A DNA stretch of 64,000 bases, from contig MKSV01000009.1 of the NCBI GenBank assembly GCA_001897435.1, positions 1 to 64,000 of the forward strand, read 5' to 3'. Both the position numbers and the translations under genes were made by a program. Each line of letters opens with the position of its first letter. The stretch's first letter is position 1. This document shows, in pieces, positions 48,917 through 58,427 of this stretch. This DNA comes from Acidobacteriales bacterium 59-55. Lineage in GTDB: Bacteria; Acidobacteriota; Terriglobia; Terriglobales; Acidobacteriaceae. The notes beneath the pieces were generated by a model. That model made no database searches and had not been told where the DNA came from. It saw nothing but the letters and a program-made list of their open reading frames with translations.

Positions 48917-50521
48917 TCAATGCTGCCGGGGCAGAGCGAGGGAAGCGTCGACGATACGGGGAAAACGCAGGACGGCAACCCATTCGCCTTTGCGGTGCGC
49001 CTCGAAGACGATCTTGCCGTGCAGCATGGCAGCGGCCTGCGCGGGGCGCATGTCCTGATGGAAGTCGAAGTAGCGGGTGTCTGCGGATTCGTTTCGCTTG
49101 CCGAGATTGACGGACCCGGGAGGCGGCGCCCACTTGGTGGAGAAGATCAGAGCGGTATCGTAAGCGCCGGGATCGGCGGCGGCCAGCATGATCTGCGCGG
49201 CAGAGAAATCTTTGATTGCTACAGTCTTGATGGGGTGATGGGTGTAGCCGATCTCGGGCCGCGACAGCTCCGAGGTCGCGGGCCAAGCCGTGAGGACGGT
49301 GGCCTGAGGATAGCGTTGCTCAATCAGGTGGACGGCCTGCTGGTGCAGGACGATCATGTCGCGATAGGTCAGGTTGTCTTCCGGAGCGAAGGCGTAGGGC
49401 GGGTTGATCCAGATACCGGCAAGGAAGGCGACTGTGCTGAGCGCGGCGATGAGCCACCATTGGCGGAGATGCCTGCGCCATATCGACACGCAGAGGAGCA
49501 GCACCAGCGGGTACAGGGGCAGCAGGTAGCGGGTGAGCAGCGCACCGCCGAGGATGGAGAAGGCGATCCAGTTGGCCACCAGGATGACGGCAATGGCATG
49601 GAGCGCGGAACGGCGAATGTTCTTCGGGGCATCGGGAGTGGTGACCGGGATCAGAATGACGGCGACGGTCGCGAAGACGGGAACGAACAGATTCATGTGC
49701 GTCGTCAGGTGCAGCAACCGGTGCCAGAGGCAGAGGGCGATGCGATAGGCGCTGAGGTTGGCGGTCGCGTTGTAGCGAAGGTACTCAGGGTTGCCGAAGA
49801 TGAAGCCGGTCCGGTGGTAGTGGAAGGCGTACCAGGCCATCAGGGGAAGGATGGGAAAGAGTAGAGCGGCGATCCAACCCAGGGCCTGGGACCTGCGGCG
49901 ATCGCGGAGAAAGAGGATCGCCTCCCACAGTGCAAGCGCGGCCGGGGTGATGACCGCAGTCTCTTTCGAGAGAGCGGACAGGGCGAAGAGGATGGCCGCG
50001 ATCAACTGGCGCTTCCGGGTGGTTCGGCCCTCCTCATCCCGGTCGAAGTAGAAGGCCAGCCCCCAGAGGGTAAAGGCGGCGGCGAAGATGTCGGCGTGGG
50101 CGAGGGTGCTCTGCGCAAACCAGATGGGATAGATGGCGGTGAGAAAGGTGACGACGGCCGCCGCGGCAGTTCCGGCAAGAGTTTTCGCGAGTTTGTAGAT
50201 GCCGAGCAGAGCAGAGGCACTGACGATGCAGATGAAGGTGCGGGTGCCGCTGACGACAAATCCCGAGAGATGCCACCATCCGGCCAGCAGGATGGAAGGA
50301 AGCGGGGGATGGGCGTTGGTGACGGTGGAGTACGGAATCAGGGTGCCGGTGCGGAAGAAGTCCAGCGCGGCGGGAATGTAGTAGCCGCCTTCGTCCCAGA
50401 AATAAGGGAGGCGGAGGAGGGTGAGATGTGAGAGATAAACTGCTGCGAAGAAGAGCGGGAAGAGCATCCAGAGGGGGATGTCGCCGGGTGCCGGTTTGCG
50501 ATGATCTGCCGGGGTGCGCAC
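48917..50521 (-). CDS. GT39-type membrane glycosyltransferase
   Basis: The 534 residues have about 10 hydrophobic helices. It starts with GTG at 50521 (MRTPADHRKPAPGDIP). The first loop has YFWDEGGYYIPAALDF, whose DE motif is typical of the GT39/PMT clan. The C-terminal periplasmic part is soluble. The acceptor is unknown; a second GT39 enzyme lies at 26154. The TPR gene follows by about 20 bases, suggesting one transcription unit with DUF3467, TPR and NfeD genes. Confidence 0.82.
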   Translation of the reverse strand: MRTPADHRKPAPGDIPLWMLFPLFFAAVYLSHLTLLRLPYFWDEGGYYIPAALDFFRTGTLIPYSTVTNAHPPLPSILLAGWWHLSGFVVSGTRTFICIVSASALLGIYKLAKTLAGTAAAAVVTFLTAIYPIWFAQSTLAHADIFAAAFTLWGLAFYFDRDEEGRTTRKRQLIAAILFALSALSKETAVITPAALALWEAILFLRDRRRSQALGWIAALLFPILPLMAWYAFHYHRTGFIFGNPEYLRYNATANLSAYRIALCLWHRLLHLTTHMNLFVPVFATVAVILIPVTTPDAPKNIRRSALHAIAVILVANWIAFSILGGALLTRYLLPLYPLVLLLCVSIWRRHLRQWWLIAALSTVAFLAGIWINPPYAFAPEDNLTYRDMIVLHQQAVHLIEQRYPQATVLTAWPATSELSRPEIGYTHHPIKTVAIKDFSAAQIMLAAADPGAYDTALIFSTKWAPPPGSVNLGKRNESADTRYFDFHQDMRPAQAAAMLHGKIVFEAHRKGEWVAVLRFPRIVDASLALPRQH

Positions 50522-50555
50522 GCTCTTATTATGAATCGTCAGAACCTTATCGAAA

Positions 50556-50867
50556 TTAATGGACAGGGCCGTTGGGCTGCGGGGGAACCTGCTCCAGCGT
50601 GATCTGTCCGAAGGCCTGCTCGTACTGTGCGAGGTTATGGCCGAGGACGTTCCAAAGGGCCTTGGCCTGCTGCGGGCTGAGGTAGATGCCCTCGAAGTTC
50701 TTCACCTGAAGCTCGTCGGGGCTGCTCTGGGTCATGGTGCCGAAGACGAGGAAGAAGTCCCATACGCTCATGCGAACCTGGACGCTGTTGGCGTAGTCCT
50801 CGCGGTAGTTCTCGGTGTTGGTGAGCTTGAGTGCGGGTTGGTCGACGGGCTTGTTGGGCTGGCTCAT
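50556..50867 (-). CDS. DUF3467 family protein
   Basis: The 103 residues, from MSQPNKPVDQPALKL, match the small uncharacterised DUF3467 family (NSVQVRMSVWDFFLVFGTM, FEGIYLSPQQAKALWNVL). I rejected the upstream in-frame start, which would translate tRNA sequence. Function unknown; no membrane segment. First protein gene of the minus-strand unit, 34 bases before the GT39 gene. Confidence 0.8.
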   Translation of the reverse strand: MSQPNKPVDQPALKLTNTENYREDYANSVQVRMSVWDFFLVFGTMTQSSPDELQVKNFEGIYLSPQQAKALWNVLGHNLAQYEQAFGQITLEQVPPQPNGPVH

Positions 50868-50903
50868 GGGGATCACTCTTGGAACTGCTTTAGTAAAAAG
50901 GGG

Positions 50904-50988
50904 TGGTGCGAAAGGGGGGACTTGAACCCCCACGGATTGCTCCGCCAGATCCTAAGTCTGGTGCGTCTGCCAATTTCGCCACTTTCGC
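50904..50988 (-). tRNA. tRNA-Leu, anticodon UAG
   Basis: Cloverleaf of 85 bases with an encoded CCA 3' end. Acceptor GCGAAAG pairs with CTTTCGC. The D arm is GGCGAAATTGGCAGACGC. The anticodon stem CCAGA/TCTGG holds loop CTTAGGA with TAG. A class-II variable arm and the T arm GGGGGTTCAAGTCCCCC follow. It sits just upstream of the DUF3467 gene on the same strand. Confidence 0.97.
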
Positions 50989-51322
50989 ATTTCAGAATCA
51001 ACTGCATCGATCATGGTGAACGATATCCAGCTAATTGCAGGGATCGTTGCAGCAGGCTTCGCCGCAGGTGCCACATCTGCGGGCTCCCACCATTGCTCTT
51101 ATGTTAGCACTGCGATCACCCGCAAAATACATCACAATTTTGAGAGGTTATGATAGTGTCGCGCCCTACGGGGCAAAATCTTACCGACGCAGGATTACGA
51201 TGCACGGCATGGAAATTTTCGGCGGCATGGATATTTGAGAGCCGTATTTTCTGTTCATCCGCGATTGAAACTGTGGGAATTCAATGGGATCTGCGATTCC
51301 ATGCGGTTATCCCGAATTAAAG
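50989..51322. other. Intergenic region without a gene (334 bases)
   Basis: Spacer between divergent tRNA-Leu and the phosphoesterase gene. It contains a hairpin CCGCAG/CTGCGG at 51062-51082 and a TATGAT hexamer at 51149-51154 lacking a convincing -35. Short open frames here have no ribosome-binding site or family character. Promoters for both sides must lie here, but I cannot place them with confidence. Confidence 0.5.
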
Positions 51323-52975
51323 ATGAGAATTGAGGACACGTTGACTATCTGCATTAAAGGAACGTTGCTGGCGATTGCCTTGATCGGCCAGGGAGTTGCG
51401 CTGGCCGCCGGTAAGGACGCCCGGCCCACGGCCACGCCCATCAAACATGTCGTCGTGATCTTCGGCGAGAACATCTCGTTCGATCACTACTTCGGGACGT
51501 ATCCTAACGCGCTGAATCCGGCGGGCGAGCCTGCGTTTCATGCGAAGCCGGGAACGCCCACGGTCAATGGGCTGACCTCGACGCTTCTGACGCACAATCC
51601 AAATTTTCTGAACCGCGAGGTGAACGGAGAAGACGCGGTCAACCCGTTTCGGCTGACGCGGGCGCAGGCGGCGACCGCGGATGAGAACCACGACTATACA
51701 GCGGAGCAGCGGGCCTTTCACTCCGGACTGCTGGATTCGTTTCCGAAGTACACCGGGGTGCTGGGGTCACCGAAGGTGAAGAAGCGGCTGGGCAGCGAAA
51801 ATGCCGACCCCTCCGACCTGTATGCGCACCAGGCCAAGGGGCTGGTGATGGGATACTTCGACGGCAACACCGTGACGGCACTGTGGAACTATGCGCAGCG
51901 CTATGCGATGAATGACAATTCGTATGGCTCGACGTTCGGGCCGTCAACGCTGGGCGCCATCGAACTGATCTCGGGCCAGACCAACGGCATCAGCGACAAG
52001 ATCAATGCCGGAAACACAATCATCGAGGGTGGCGATGGCACTTATACGATGATTGGAGACCCTGAGCCAATCGGCGATGTCTGCTCTACAACAACAGGCG
52101 CGCTGGCGAGCCTGGGCGGCAATAACATCGGCAAGATGCTCTCAAAGAGCAACGTGACGTGGGGATGGTTCGAGGGCGGCTTCGACCTGACGAAGACGAA
52201 TTCCAACGGCACAACGGGATGCCTGCGCAGCACCTATTCGAAGATCGTTCGGCTGACGGTTCACGATTACGTCCCTCATCATGAACCCTTCCAGTATTAC
52301 GAGGAGACGGCTAACCTGAAGCATGTGCGGCCCACGTCCATCCAGATGATCGGCCACGATGGCGATGCGGCGAACCACCAGTACGACACGGACGATTTTT
52401 TTAATGCAGTGAAGGCTGGGAACTTTCCGGCGGTCAGCTTCCTGAAGGCTCCGTCGTATCAGGATGCCCATGCGGGGAACTCCAATCCGCTGGACGAACA
52501 GACTTTTGTCGTTCGGGTGATTAATTTTCTGCAGAAGCAGCCGGACTGGAAGAACACTGCCGTTATCCTGGCGTATGACGACTCCGATGGCTGGTACGAC
52601 CATCAGATGGGGCCGATCGTCAATCAATCGACGACGAAGGCCGATGCGCTGACCGGGCCGGGGCAGTGCGGTGACGGCTCAAATGCTTTGCCGGGACCCC
52701 ATACCGCACATGCGCAGGGACGGTGCGGCTACGGGCCGCGGCTGCCGCTGATGGTGATCTCCCCTTATGCACGGCAGAACTTCGTGGATCATTCCCTGAC
52801 CGACCAGACTTCGGTGCTCCGCTTTATCGAGGACAACTGGCTTGGTGGCGAGCGCGTGGGCGGTGGCTCCTTCGATGCCATTGCCGGATCGATCGACGGA
52901 ATGTTCGACTTCAAGCATTCCAATGCGCGGCCCTACATCCTGAATGAGTCCACCGGCTTGGTGGTAAAGCAGTGA
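51323..52975 (+). CDS. Secreted phosphoesterase, phospholipase C/acid phosphatase type
   Basis: The 550 residues from MRIEDTLTICIKGTLLAIAL form a signal peptide ending near ALAAGK; an ATG 13 codons upstream is less likely. The PF04185 phosphoesterase family is shown by HVVVIFGENISFDHYFGTYP at the metal site and by ILAYDDSDGWYDHQ near residue 430, and the C-terminal HSLTDQTSVLRFIEDNW. It is plausibly a periplasmic or exported acid phosphatase or phospholipase C scavenging phosphate. The next gene follows by 34 bases. Confidence 0.88.
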   Translation: MRIEDTLTICIKGTLLAIALIGQGVALAAGKDARPTATPIKHVVVIFGENISFDHYFGTYPNALNPAGEPAFHAKPGTPTVNGLTSTLLTHNPNFLNREVNGEDAVNPFRLTRAQAATADENHDYTAEQRAFHSGLLDSFPKYTGVLGSPKVKKRLGSENADPSDLYAHQAKGLVMGYFDGNTVTALWNYAQRYAMNDNSYGSTFGPSTLGAIELISGQTNGISDKINAGNTIIEGGDGTYTMIGDPEPIGDVCSTTTGALASLGGNNIGKMLSKSNVTWGWFEGGFDLTKTNSNGTTGCLRSTYSKIVRLTVHDYVPHHEPFQYYEETANLKHVRPTSIQMIGHDGDAANHQYDTDDFFNAVKAGNFPAVSFLKAPSYQDAHAGNSNPLDEQTFVVRVINFLQKQPDWKNTAVILAYDDSDGWYDHQMGPIVNQSTTKADALTGPGQCGDGSNALPGPHTAHAQGRCGYGPRLPLMVISPYARQNFVDHSLTDQTSVLRFIEDNWLGGERVGGGSFDAIAGSIDGMFDFKHSNARPYILNESTGLVVKQ

Positions 52976-53009
52976 TTCAGGGCGCGAACGGATGGCCGCT
53001 GAAGAAGGG

Positions 53010-54629
53010 ATGCATTTGATTACCCGCAGATACTTCCTGGGGCAGGCTGGAGCGCTCGCTACCGGACTGCTGCTGACCGAGACGGCCGCCGGCTCGATGG
53101 TGCATGAGGCTGTCGCAGTCGGCGCGGAGGTTCTCGGCGAAGGAGCGCTCGCTCCTTTTGTCGATGCGCTTCCGCTTCCGCCGGTGGCGAAGAGCACAGG
53201 GACGCGAGCGAATCCGGAGAAGAGCGGCGAGCAGATCCCCTACTACAGGGTGGCGATGCGCGAGATGCGTGTGAAGGTACACCGCGACCTGCCGCCTACG
53301 CGCGTCTGGGGCTTCAACAACAGTTCGCCGGGTCCGATCTTCGAGACGCGCAGCGGAGAGCCCCTGCTGGTGGAGTGGGTGAATGAGCTTCCGGCGAAGC
53401 ACTTTCTGCCGATTGACCACACGCTTGATGGAGCGGGGAATAACGTTCCGGAGGTACGGAGCGTGATTCACCTGCACGGCGGCAGGACGGGTCCGGAGAG
53501 CGACGGCTACCCCGAGGACTGGTATGTGCCGGGAAAATCTGCGGTCGCTTTTTATCCGAACCGGCAGGATGCGACGGCGCTGTTCTATCACGACCACGCG
53601 ATGGGTATTAATCGGCTGAACATCTATGCAGGCCTGCAGGGGATGTTTCTGATTCGCGATGCAGTGGAGGATGCGCTGAATCTTCCCAGCGGCAGGTACG
53701 AAGTGCCGCTGCTGATCTGCGACCGCTACCTGCGCAAGGACGGGCAACTGGAGTATCCCATCTCCGCCATACCGGGCAAGCCTTGGGTGCCGGAGGTCTT
53801 CGGCAACGTCGTGATGGTGAACGGGAAGGTGATGCCGTATCTCGAAGTGGAGCCGCGAAAGTACCGGCTGCGCATCGTGAATGGATCAAACGGGCGTTTC
53901 TACCGGCTGTCGTTTGGCGACGGGCGCGAGTTCCATGTGATCGGCTCGGACCAGGGATTGCTGGAGAGCCCGGTGCCGCTGCGGCGGCTGCAACTGAGTC
54001 CGGCAGAACGCGCCGATGTGATCGTAGACTTCAGCGGGCTCGCCGGGCAGCGGATTGTGCTCGGCAGCGATTCGATGCAGATCATGCAGTTTCGCGTGGC
54101 GGCGCACGGCGCGCCGGACACGAGCGTGTTGCCGAAGAAGCTGCGGCCTGTCGAGCGCATCGCAGAGGCTGCGGCGGTCAGGACACGGCAACTGACGCTC
54201 GATGAGCATCTGAATCTCGCCGACCAGTCAATGGACATGATGCTGAACAACACGCCGTGGCACATGCCCGTGACGGAGAAGCCGGTCATCGATACGACGG
54301 AGATCTGGGAGTTTGTCAGTCTGACCGAGGATGCGCATCCCATTCACCTGCACCTGGTCCGCTTTCAGATTCTGGACCGGCAGCGCATCGACACCAACGC
54401 GTTCTTCGATGACAGAACCGTGGCGTTCATGGGCGAAGTCGAGCCGGTCGATGCGGCAGAGGCCGGGTGGAAGGACACCGTGCGCGTCGATCCGGGAACG
54501 CTGACGCGAATTATTGTTCCATTCCAGGGATTTGCCGGGCGCTATGTCTGGCACTGCCATATTCTTGAGCACGAGGACAACGAGATGATGCGTCCGTACG
54601 AGGTCGTCGCTGCTTCCACGCGGGCTTAA
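53010..54629 (+). CDS. Tat-exported multicopper oxidase, CotA/phenoxazinone-synthase-like
   Basis: About 539 residues. I prefer the ATG at 53010 (MHLITRRYFLGQAGALATG), which gives a twin-arginine signal TRRYFLG with GAAG 5 bases upstream; 52992 would add an acidic leader. Copper motifs in order: VIHLHGG, LFYHDHAMG, HPIHLHLVRF and WHCHILEHEDNEMM, i.e. type 1, 2 and 3 sites complete, with Met as the last axial residue. Like CotA, it probably oxidises phenolic or metal substrates in the periplasm with O2. It follows the phosphoesterase gene closely. Confidence 0.92.
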   Translation: MHLITRRYFLGQAGALATGLLLTETAAGSMVHEAVAVGAEVLGEGALAPFVDALPLPPVAKSTGTRANPEKSGEQIPYYRVAMREMRVKVHRDLPPTRVWGFNNSSPGPIFETRSGEPLLVEWVNELPAKHFLPIDHTLDGAGNNVPEVRSVIHLHGGRTGPESDGYPEDWYVPGKSAVAFYPNRQDATALFYHDHAMGINRLNIYAGLQGMFLIRDAVEDALNLPSGRYEVPLLICDRYLRKDGQLEYPISAIPGKPWVPEVFGNVVMVNGKVMPYLEVEPRKYRLRIVNGSNGRFYRLSFGDGREFHVIGSDQGLLESPVPLRRLQLSPAERADVIVDFSGLAGQRIVLGSDSMQIMQFRVAAHGAPDTSVLPKKLRPVERIAEAAAVRTRQLTLDEHLNLADQSMDMMLNNTPWHMPVTEKPVIDTTEIWEFVSLTEDAHPIHLHLVRFQILDRQRIDTNAFFDDRTVAFMGEVEPVDAAEAGWKDTVRVDPGTLTRIIVPFQGFAGRYVWHCHILEHEDNEMMRPYEVVAASTRA

Positions 54630-54950
54630 ATCGATAGGTTTGTCCGGTTATCGGCATTTTCACAGCATCTTATGCCAATTGTCATAGGCGGCAAGAATGC
54701 TTACAAGAGATGATTCCTATAGACGAACGACCGCGGCTCGAGTTCAATGCGGTGTCGAGGATTCTTGCTGAAAGCGTCGTTGCAACTCGATGAGAGTGGG
54801 CGACGAGCGATATTCGATAGATGTTTGCTCGCTTGTTTCGCTTGGAGTATGGTGGTCTTCGACAAGCTTTAAAACGACTTCAGCCGGTCATTTTACGAAG
54901 AGATGCAGTTCGTTTGGACGTTCAGCGGGAAATGAGAGGTCAAGGCGCGC
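54630..54950. other. Intergenic leader of the respiratory operon (321 bases)
   Basis: No gene was identified. The G+C content is lower than in the flanking genes. A weak promoter candidate is TTGCTC (54825-54830), 17-base spacer, TATGGT (54848-54853), about 97 bases before the coxB start. No clear terminator for the multicopper oxidase gene was seen. Confidence 0.4.
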
Positions 54951-56039
54951 GTGGGTCGCAGAGCATCACAAATCGCTTGTTTGATCGGTAGTTGTCTGTT
55001 GTGGGTGACTTGTCCGGCATTTGCGGCGGCAGCCGACGGCTCTTCTGTGACGCCCGGAACCGGGCCTCATTCGACGTCCTATCTTTCCCAGGGTTCTACC
55101 AACATCTTTTCTCCTGCTGCGACGCCGTCGCATTGGATCTTCTCGCTGTCGATGTTCGTGCTGGCCATCACGCTGGCGATCTTTCTGATCGTCGCGGGGC
55201 TGCTGACCTATGCGCTGATACGCTACCGGCACCACAACCTGGAGACGTACAACGAACCCGCGCAGATCTACGGCAGCAACCAGATTGAGCTTGCCTGGAC
55301 GGTGGTTCCGGCGCTGATTGTCGTTATGCTATTCCTGACGTCGTCGCGCGTCATCCTTGCCACGCAGGATTCCACCAAGCCCGCGGACGCCGTCGATGTC
55401 GTCGTCATCGGACACCAGTTCTGGTGGGAGTATCGCTATCCCAAGCTCGGCATCGTCACCGCGAACGAACTGCATATTCCGATCAGCGATCCGGCGCATC
55501 CGACGCCGACTTACCTTGAAATGTCGTCGGCCGATGTTGTTCACAGCTTCTGGGTCCCACGGCTGGCCGGAAAAATGGACGTGATCCCGAATCGCGTGAA
55601 CACGATGTGGATCGATCCTCCAACGCCGGGCCTTTATCTCGGGCAGTGCAACCAGTTCTGCGGCGTGCAGCACGCCAAGATGCTGCTGCGCGTGTACGCG
55701 GACACGCCCGAGGCCTTTGCGGCGTGGGTGGCGGAGCAGAAAAAACCGGCGGTCGAAGATCCGAGCGTCGCCGAAGGGCGCGAGGTCTTTCTGCACAGCG
55801 CCTGCGTGAACTGCCATACCGTCTCCGGGACCATGGCGAACGGACGGTTCGGCCCTGACCTGACGCATGTGGCCAGTCGCGACACAATTGCGTCGGGAGC
55901 GGTGAACAACAACGCGGACAACATGAAGAAATGGATCGATGACCCCAGCACTTTTAAGCCGGGAGCCTTGATGCCACCGATGCACTTGAACGAACACGAT
56001 CTCAATGCCGTCACAGCGTACATGATGTCGCTTCATTAA
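54951..56039 (+). CDS. coxB: Cytochrome c oxidase subunit II fused to cytochrome c (caa3 type)
   Basis: Receives electrons and passes them via CuA to subunit I. The 362 residues start with GTG (AGAGGTCAAGG upstream) and a signal peptide. Two transmembrane helices follow (about 62-84 and 108-128). The CuA site has H in VVHSFWVPR and GQCNQFCGVQHAKM, with both Cys, His and Met. The fused C-terminal cytochrome c carries CVNCH and a distal Met in ALMPPMH. This is the caa3 form, so no separate cytochrome c is needed for this step. Confidence 0.97.
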   Translation: MGRRASQIACLIGSCLLWVTCPAFAAAADGSSVTPGTGPHSTSYLSQGSTNIFSPAATPSHWIFSLSMFVLAITLAIFLIVAGLLTYALIRYRHHNLETYNEPAQIYGSNQIELAWTVVPALIVVMLFLTSSRVILATQDSTKPADAVDVVVIGHQFWWEYRYPKLGIVTANELHIPISDPAHPTPTYLEMSSADVVHSFWVPRLAGKMDVIPNRVNTMWIDPPTPGLYLGQCNQFCGVQHAKMLLRVYADTPEAFAAWVAEQKKPAVEDPSVAEGREVFLHSACVNCHTVSGTMANGRFGPDLTHVASRDTIASGAVNNNADNMKKWIDDPSTFKPGALMPPMHLNEHDLNAVTAYMMSLH

Positions 56040-56105
56040 TCGGGAGATCGCCCAGGCAGCCCGGATTGCGAACTTGCCGGCCAGATGGACTGAAGAAAGG
56101 AAACG

Positions 56106-57803
56106 ATGGCTGATTTCGTGACGAGCCTTCCATCATTAGAAGCGATCGACGCGACGCCGGCGCAGAAGCCGCGGCGGTTGATGACCGAGATTCTGTACGA
56201 CTGGGTGACGACGGTCGATCACAAGAAGATCGGCCTGATGTATATCGGCTACGCGTTGCTTTTCATGGTGGCGGGCGGCATCGAAGCGCTCATCATGCGG
56301 ATTCAGCTGGCGGTGCCGCATAATACCTTCGTCTCGCCCGAAGTCTTCAACCGGATGTTTACCATGCATGGGACCACGATGGTCTTCTTCATGGGCATGC
56401 CCATCCTGTTCGGGTTCGGAAACTACCTCATCCCTTTAATGATTGGCGCGCGCGACATGGCGTTCCCGCGCCTGAACGCGTTCAGCTTCTGGATATCGGC
56501 GCTGGGCGGCCTGCTGCTCTATTACAGCTTCATCGGCGGTTCGGGGCTCTACGGCGCAGGCACCGCTCCCGACGTTGGCTGGTTCGCCTACGCTCCTTTG
56601 ACTGCGAAGGCCTTCTCGCCGGGACACAGCACGGACTACTGGACGATCAGCATTCTGTTAAGCGGCATCGGCAGTATCGGCACGGCGCTCAATATCGTCG
56701 CCACGATTATTTCGATGCGCTGCCCCGGTATGAAGCTGAGCCGGATGCCTCTGCTTCCCTGGCTCTACCTGGTCCTGTCGAACATGGTTTTCATCACCGT
56801 CAGCCCCCTGACCGCGGCGCAGATCATGCTGATGTTCGATCGCTACCTAGGCTCGCACTTCTTCGATACGCAGGCTGGCGGCTCCGCGGTTCTCTGGATT
56901 CACTTCTTCTGGATCTTCGGGCATCCCGAGGTCTACATCCTGGTGATGCCGGCCTTCGCGTTCATGAATGAGATCATCCCGGTCTTCTCGCGCAAGGCGA
57001 TCTTCGGCTATCCGGCCATGGTGGCTGCATCGGTCGGCATCGGCTTTGTCAGCATGAGCGTCTGGGCGCACCACATGTTCACGGTCGGCATGGGCGCCGG
57101 GGCCAACGTCTTCTTCGTCTTGTCGAGCATGGTCGTCGCGATCCCGACCGGCATCAAGATCTTCAACTGGTTGGCTACCATCTGGGGCGGCAAGGTGCGC
57201 TTCGCCACGCCCATGATGTTCAGCGTCGGCTTTCTGTTCCAGTTTTTGATTGCCGGCCTTACCGGCGTTATGCTGGCCGCGGCACCGTTCGACTGGCAGC
57301 TCCACAACTCCTATTTTGTGGTGGCTCACTTCCACTATGTTCTGGTCGGTGGAATTCTCTTCGCCTTCTTCGCTGCGTTCTATTACTGGTACCCGAAGGT
57401 GACCGGTCGCATGATGAGCGAGCGGCTGGGCAAGTGGCACTTCTGGCTGATGGTGATCGGATTCCACATGACCTTCGACTTCATGCACATCCCCGGCATT
57501 CTCGGGATGCCGCGCCGGGTCTACACCTACGAGCCTCGTCCCGGATGGGAGGCACTGAACCTGATCGTCAGCATCGGCGCGCTCTTCCAGGCCGTCGCCA
57601 TTCTCCTGTTCGTGATCAATCTGATCCGCTCCAACTACAAGGGAGAGATTGCAGGCAACGATCCCTGGGATGCATGGACGCTGGAATGGTCTGTGACTTC
57701 GCCGCCTCCGGTTTATAACTTCGCCACCACGCCGGTGGTCTATAGCCGTCGTCCACTCTGGGACATCAAGCACCCGGAAGATCCTGACTGGAACTACGAA
57801 TGA
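56106..57803 (+). CDS. coxA: Cytochrome c oxidase subunit I
   Basis: Catalytic subunit with haem a, haem a3 and CuB; reduces O2 and pumps protons. The 565 residues have about 12 helices. FTMHGTTMVFF carries a haem a ligand, FGHPEVYILVMPAF has the A1-type Glu and cross-linked His-Tyr, AHHMFTVGMG has the CuB histidines, and HFHYVLVGG the haem a3/a ligands. GAAAGGAAACG is the ribosome-binding site. All ligands are present, so it should be active. Confidence 0.99.
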   Translation: MADFVTSLPSLEAIDATPAQKPRRLMTEILYDWVTTVDHKKIGLMYIGYALLFMVAGGIEALIMRIQLAVPHNTFVSPEVFNRMFTMHGTTMVFFMGMPILFGFGNYLIPLMIGARDMAFPRLNAFSFWISALGGLLLYYSFIGGSGLYGAGTAPDVGWFAYAPLTAKAFSPGHSTDYWTISILLSGIGSIGTALNIVATIISMRCPGMKLSRMPLLPWLYLVLSNMVFITVSPLTAAQIMLMFDRYLGSHFFDTQAGGSAVLWIHFFWIFGHPEVYILVMPAFAFMNEIIPVFSRKAIFGYPAMVAASVGIGFVSMSVWAHHMFTVGMGAGANVFFVLSSMVVAIPTGIKIFNWLATIWGGKVRFATPMMFSVGFLFQFLIAGLTGVMLAAAPFDWQLHNSYFVVAHFHYVLVGGILFAFFAAFYYWYPKVTGRMMSERLGKWHFWLMVIGFHMTFDFMHIPGILGMPRRVYTYEPRPGWEALNLIVSIGALFQAVAILLFVINLIRSNYKGEIAGNDPWDAWTLEWSVTSPPPVYNFATTPVVYSRRPLWDIKHPEDPDWNYE

Positions 57804-57813
57804 GAGACTGCCG

Positions 57814-58410
57814 ATGAGCACGATTCCCATCACTCCCGAAGTCGCCGATGAGCCCTGGGTACTGCCCGACAAGGGCACAATCGGCATGGCCTGCCTGATT
57901 GTGGCGGAGTCCGCGATCTTTCTGATCTTCGTCGTGGCCTACATCTTCTATATGGGGCAGAGTCTGGGCGGACCGACACCGCAACAGGTGCTCGAACTGC
58001 CGATCTTTGTCACCATCTGCCTGTTGTCGAGCAGCCTGACGCTGCACTGGAGCGTTGCGGCGCTGCGAAAGAGCAAAATAGGAGCCTTTACCGCGTGGCT
58101 CGCGGCGACCTTCACGCTGGGCACTATTTTTATGGTTGGGACCGGCATGGAGTGGCACCACCTTATCTATGTCGATGGGCTCACGATTCGCACCAATCTC
58201 TTCGGCACCACATTCTATTCGCTGGTCGGGCTTCACGCGACCCACGTCATCGTCGGCCTGGCCATGCTGCTGGTGGCGCTCGTCTTTGCTCTGACCGGGC
58301 ACGTGAAACAGGAGCACGCGCATCGCATGGATGTGCTTTCACTCTATTGGCACTTCGTCGATGCGGTGTGGATCGTCGTCTTCACCGTGGTCTATGTTCT
58401 TGGACGGTAA
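57814..58410 (+). CDS. coxC: Cytochrome c oxidase subunit III
   Basis: The 198-residue short form has about five helices, including MACLIVAESAIFLIFVVAYI, VGLHATHVIVGLAMLL and YWHFVDAVWIVVFTVVY, all typical. It stabilises the oxidase and proton uptake. Ten bases separate it from coxA. Confidence 0.95.
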   Translation: MSTIPITPEVADEPWVLPDKGTIGMACLIVAESAIFLIFVVAYIFYMGQSLGGPTPQQVLELPIFVTICLLSSSLTLHWSVAALRKSKIGAFTAWLAATFTLGTIFMVGTGMEWHHLIYVDGLTIRTNLFGTTFYSLVGLHATHVIVGLAMLLVALVFALTGHVKQEHAHRMDVLSLYWHFVDAVWIVVFTVVYVLGR

Positions 58411-58427
58411 CGCCAGAAAGGTACTCG

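Noticed and set aside
48917..49286. In-frame N-terminal extension of the TPR gene
   Set aside because: It overlaps the end of the GT39 gene on the same strand; the signal peptide starts near 48896.
50868..50933. N-terminal extension of the DUF3467 protein
   Set aside because: These codons overlap the 3' end of tRNA-Leu; the internal ATG at 50867 gives the family N-terminus.
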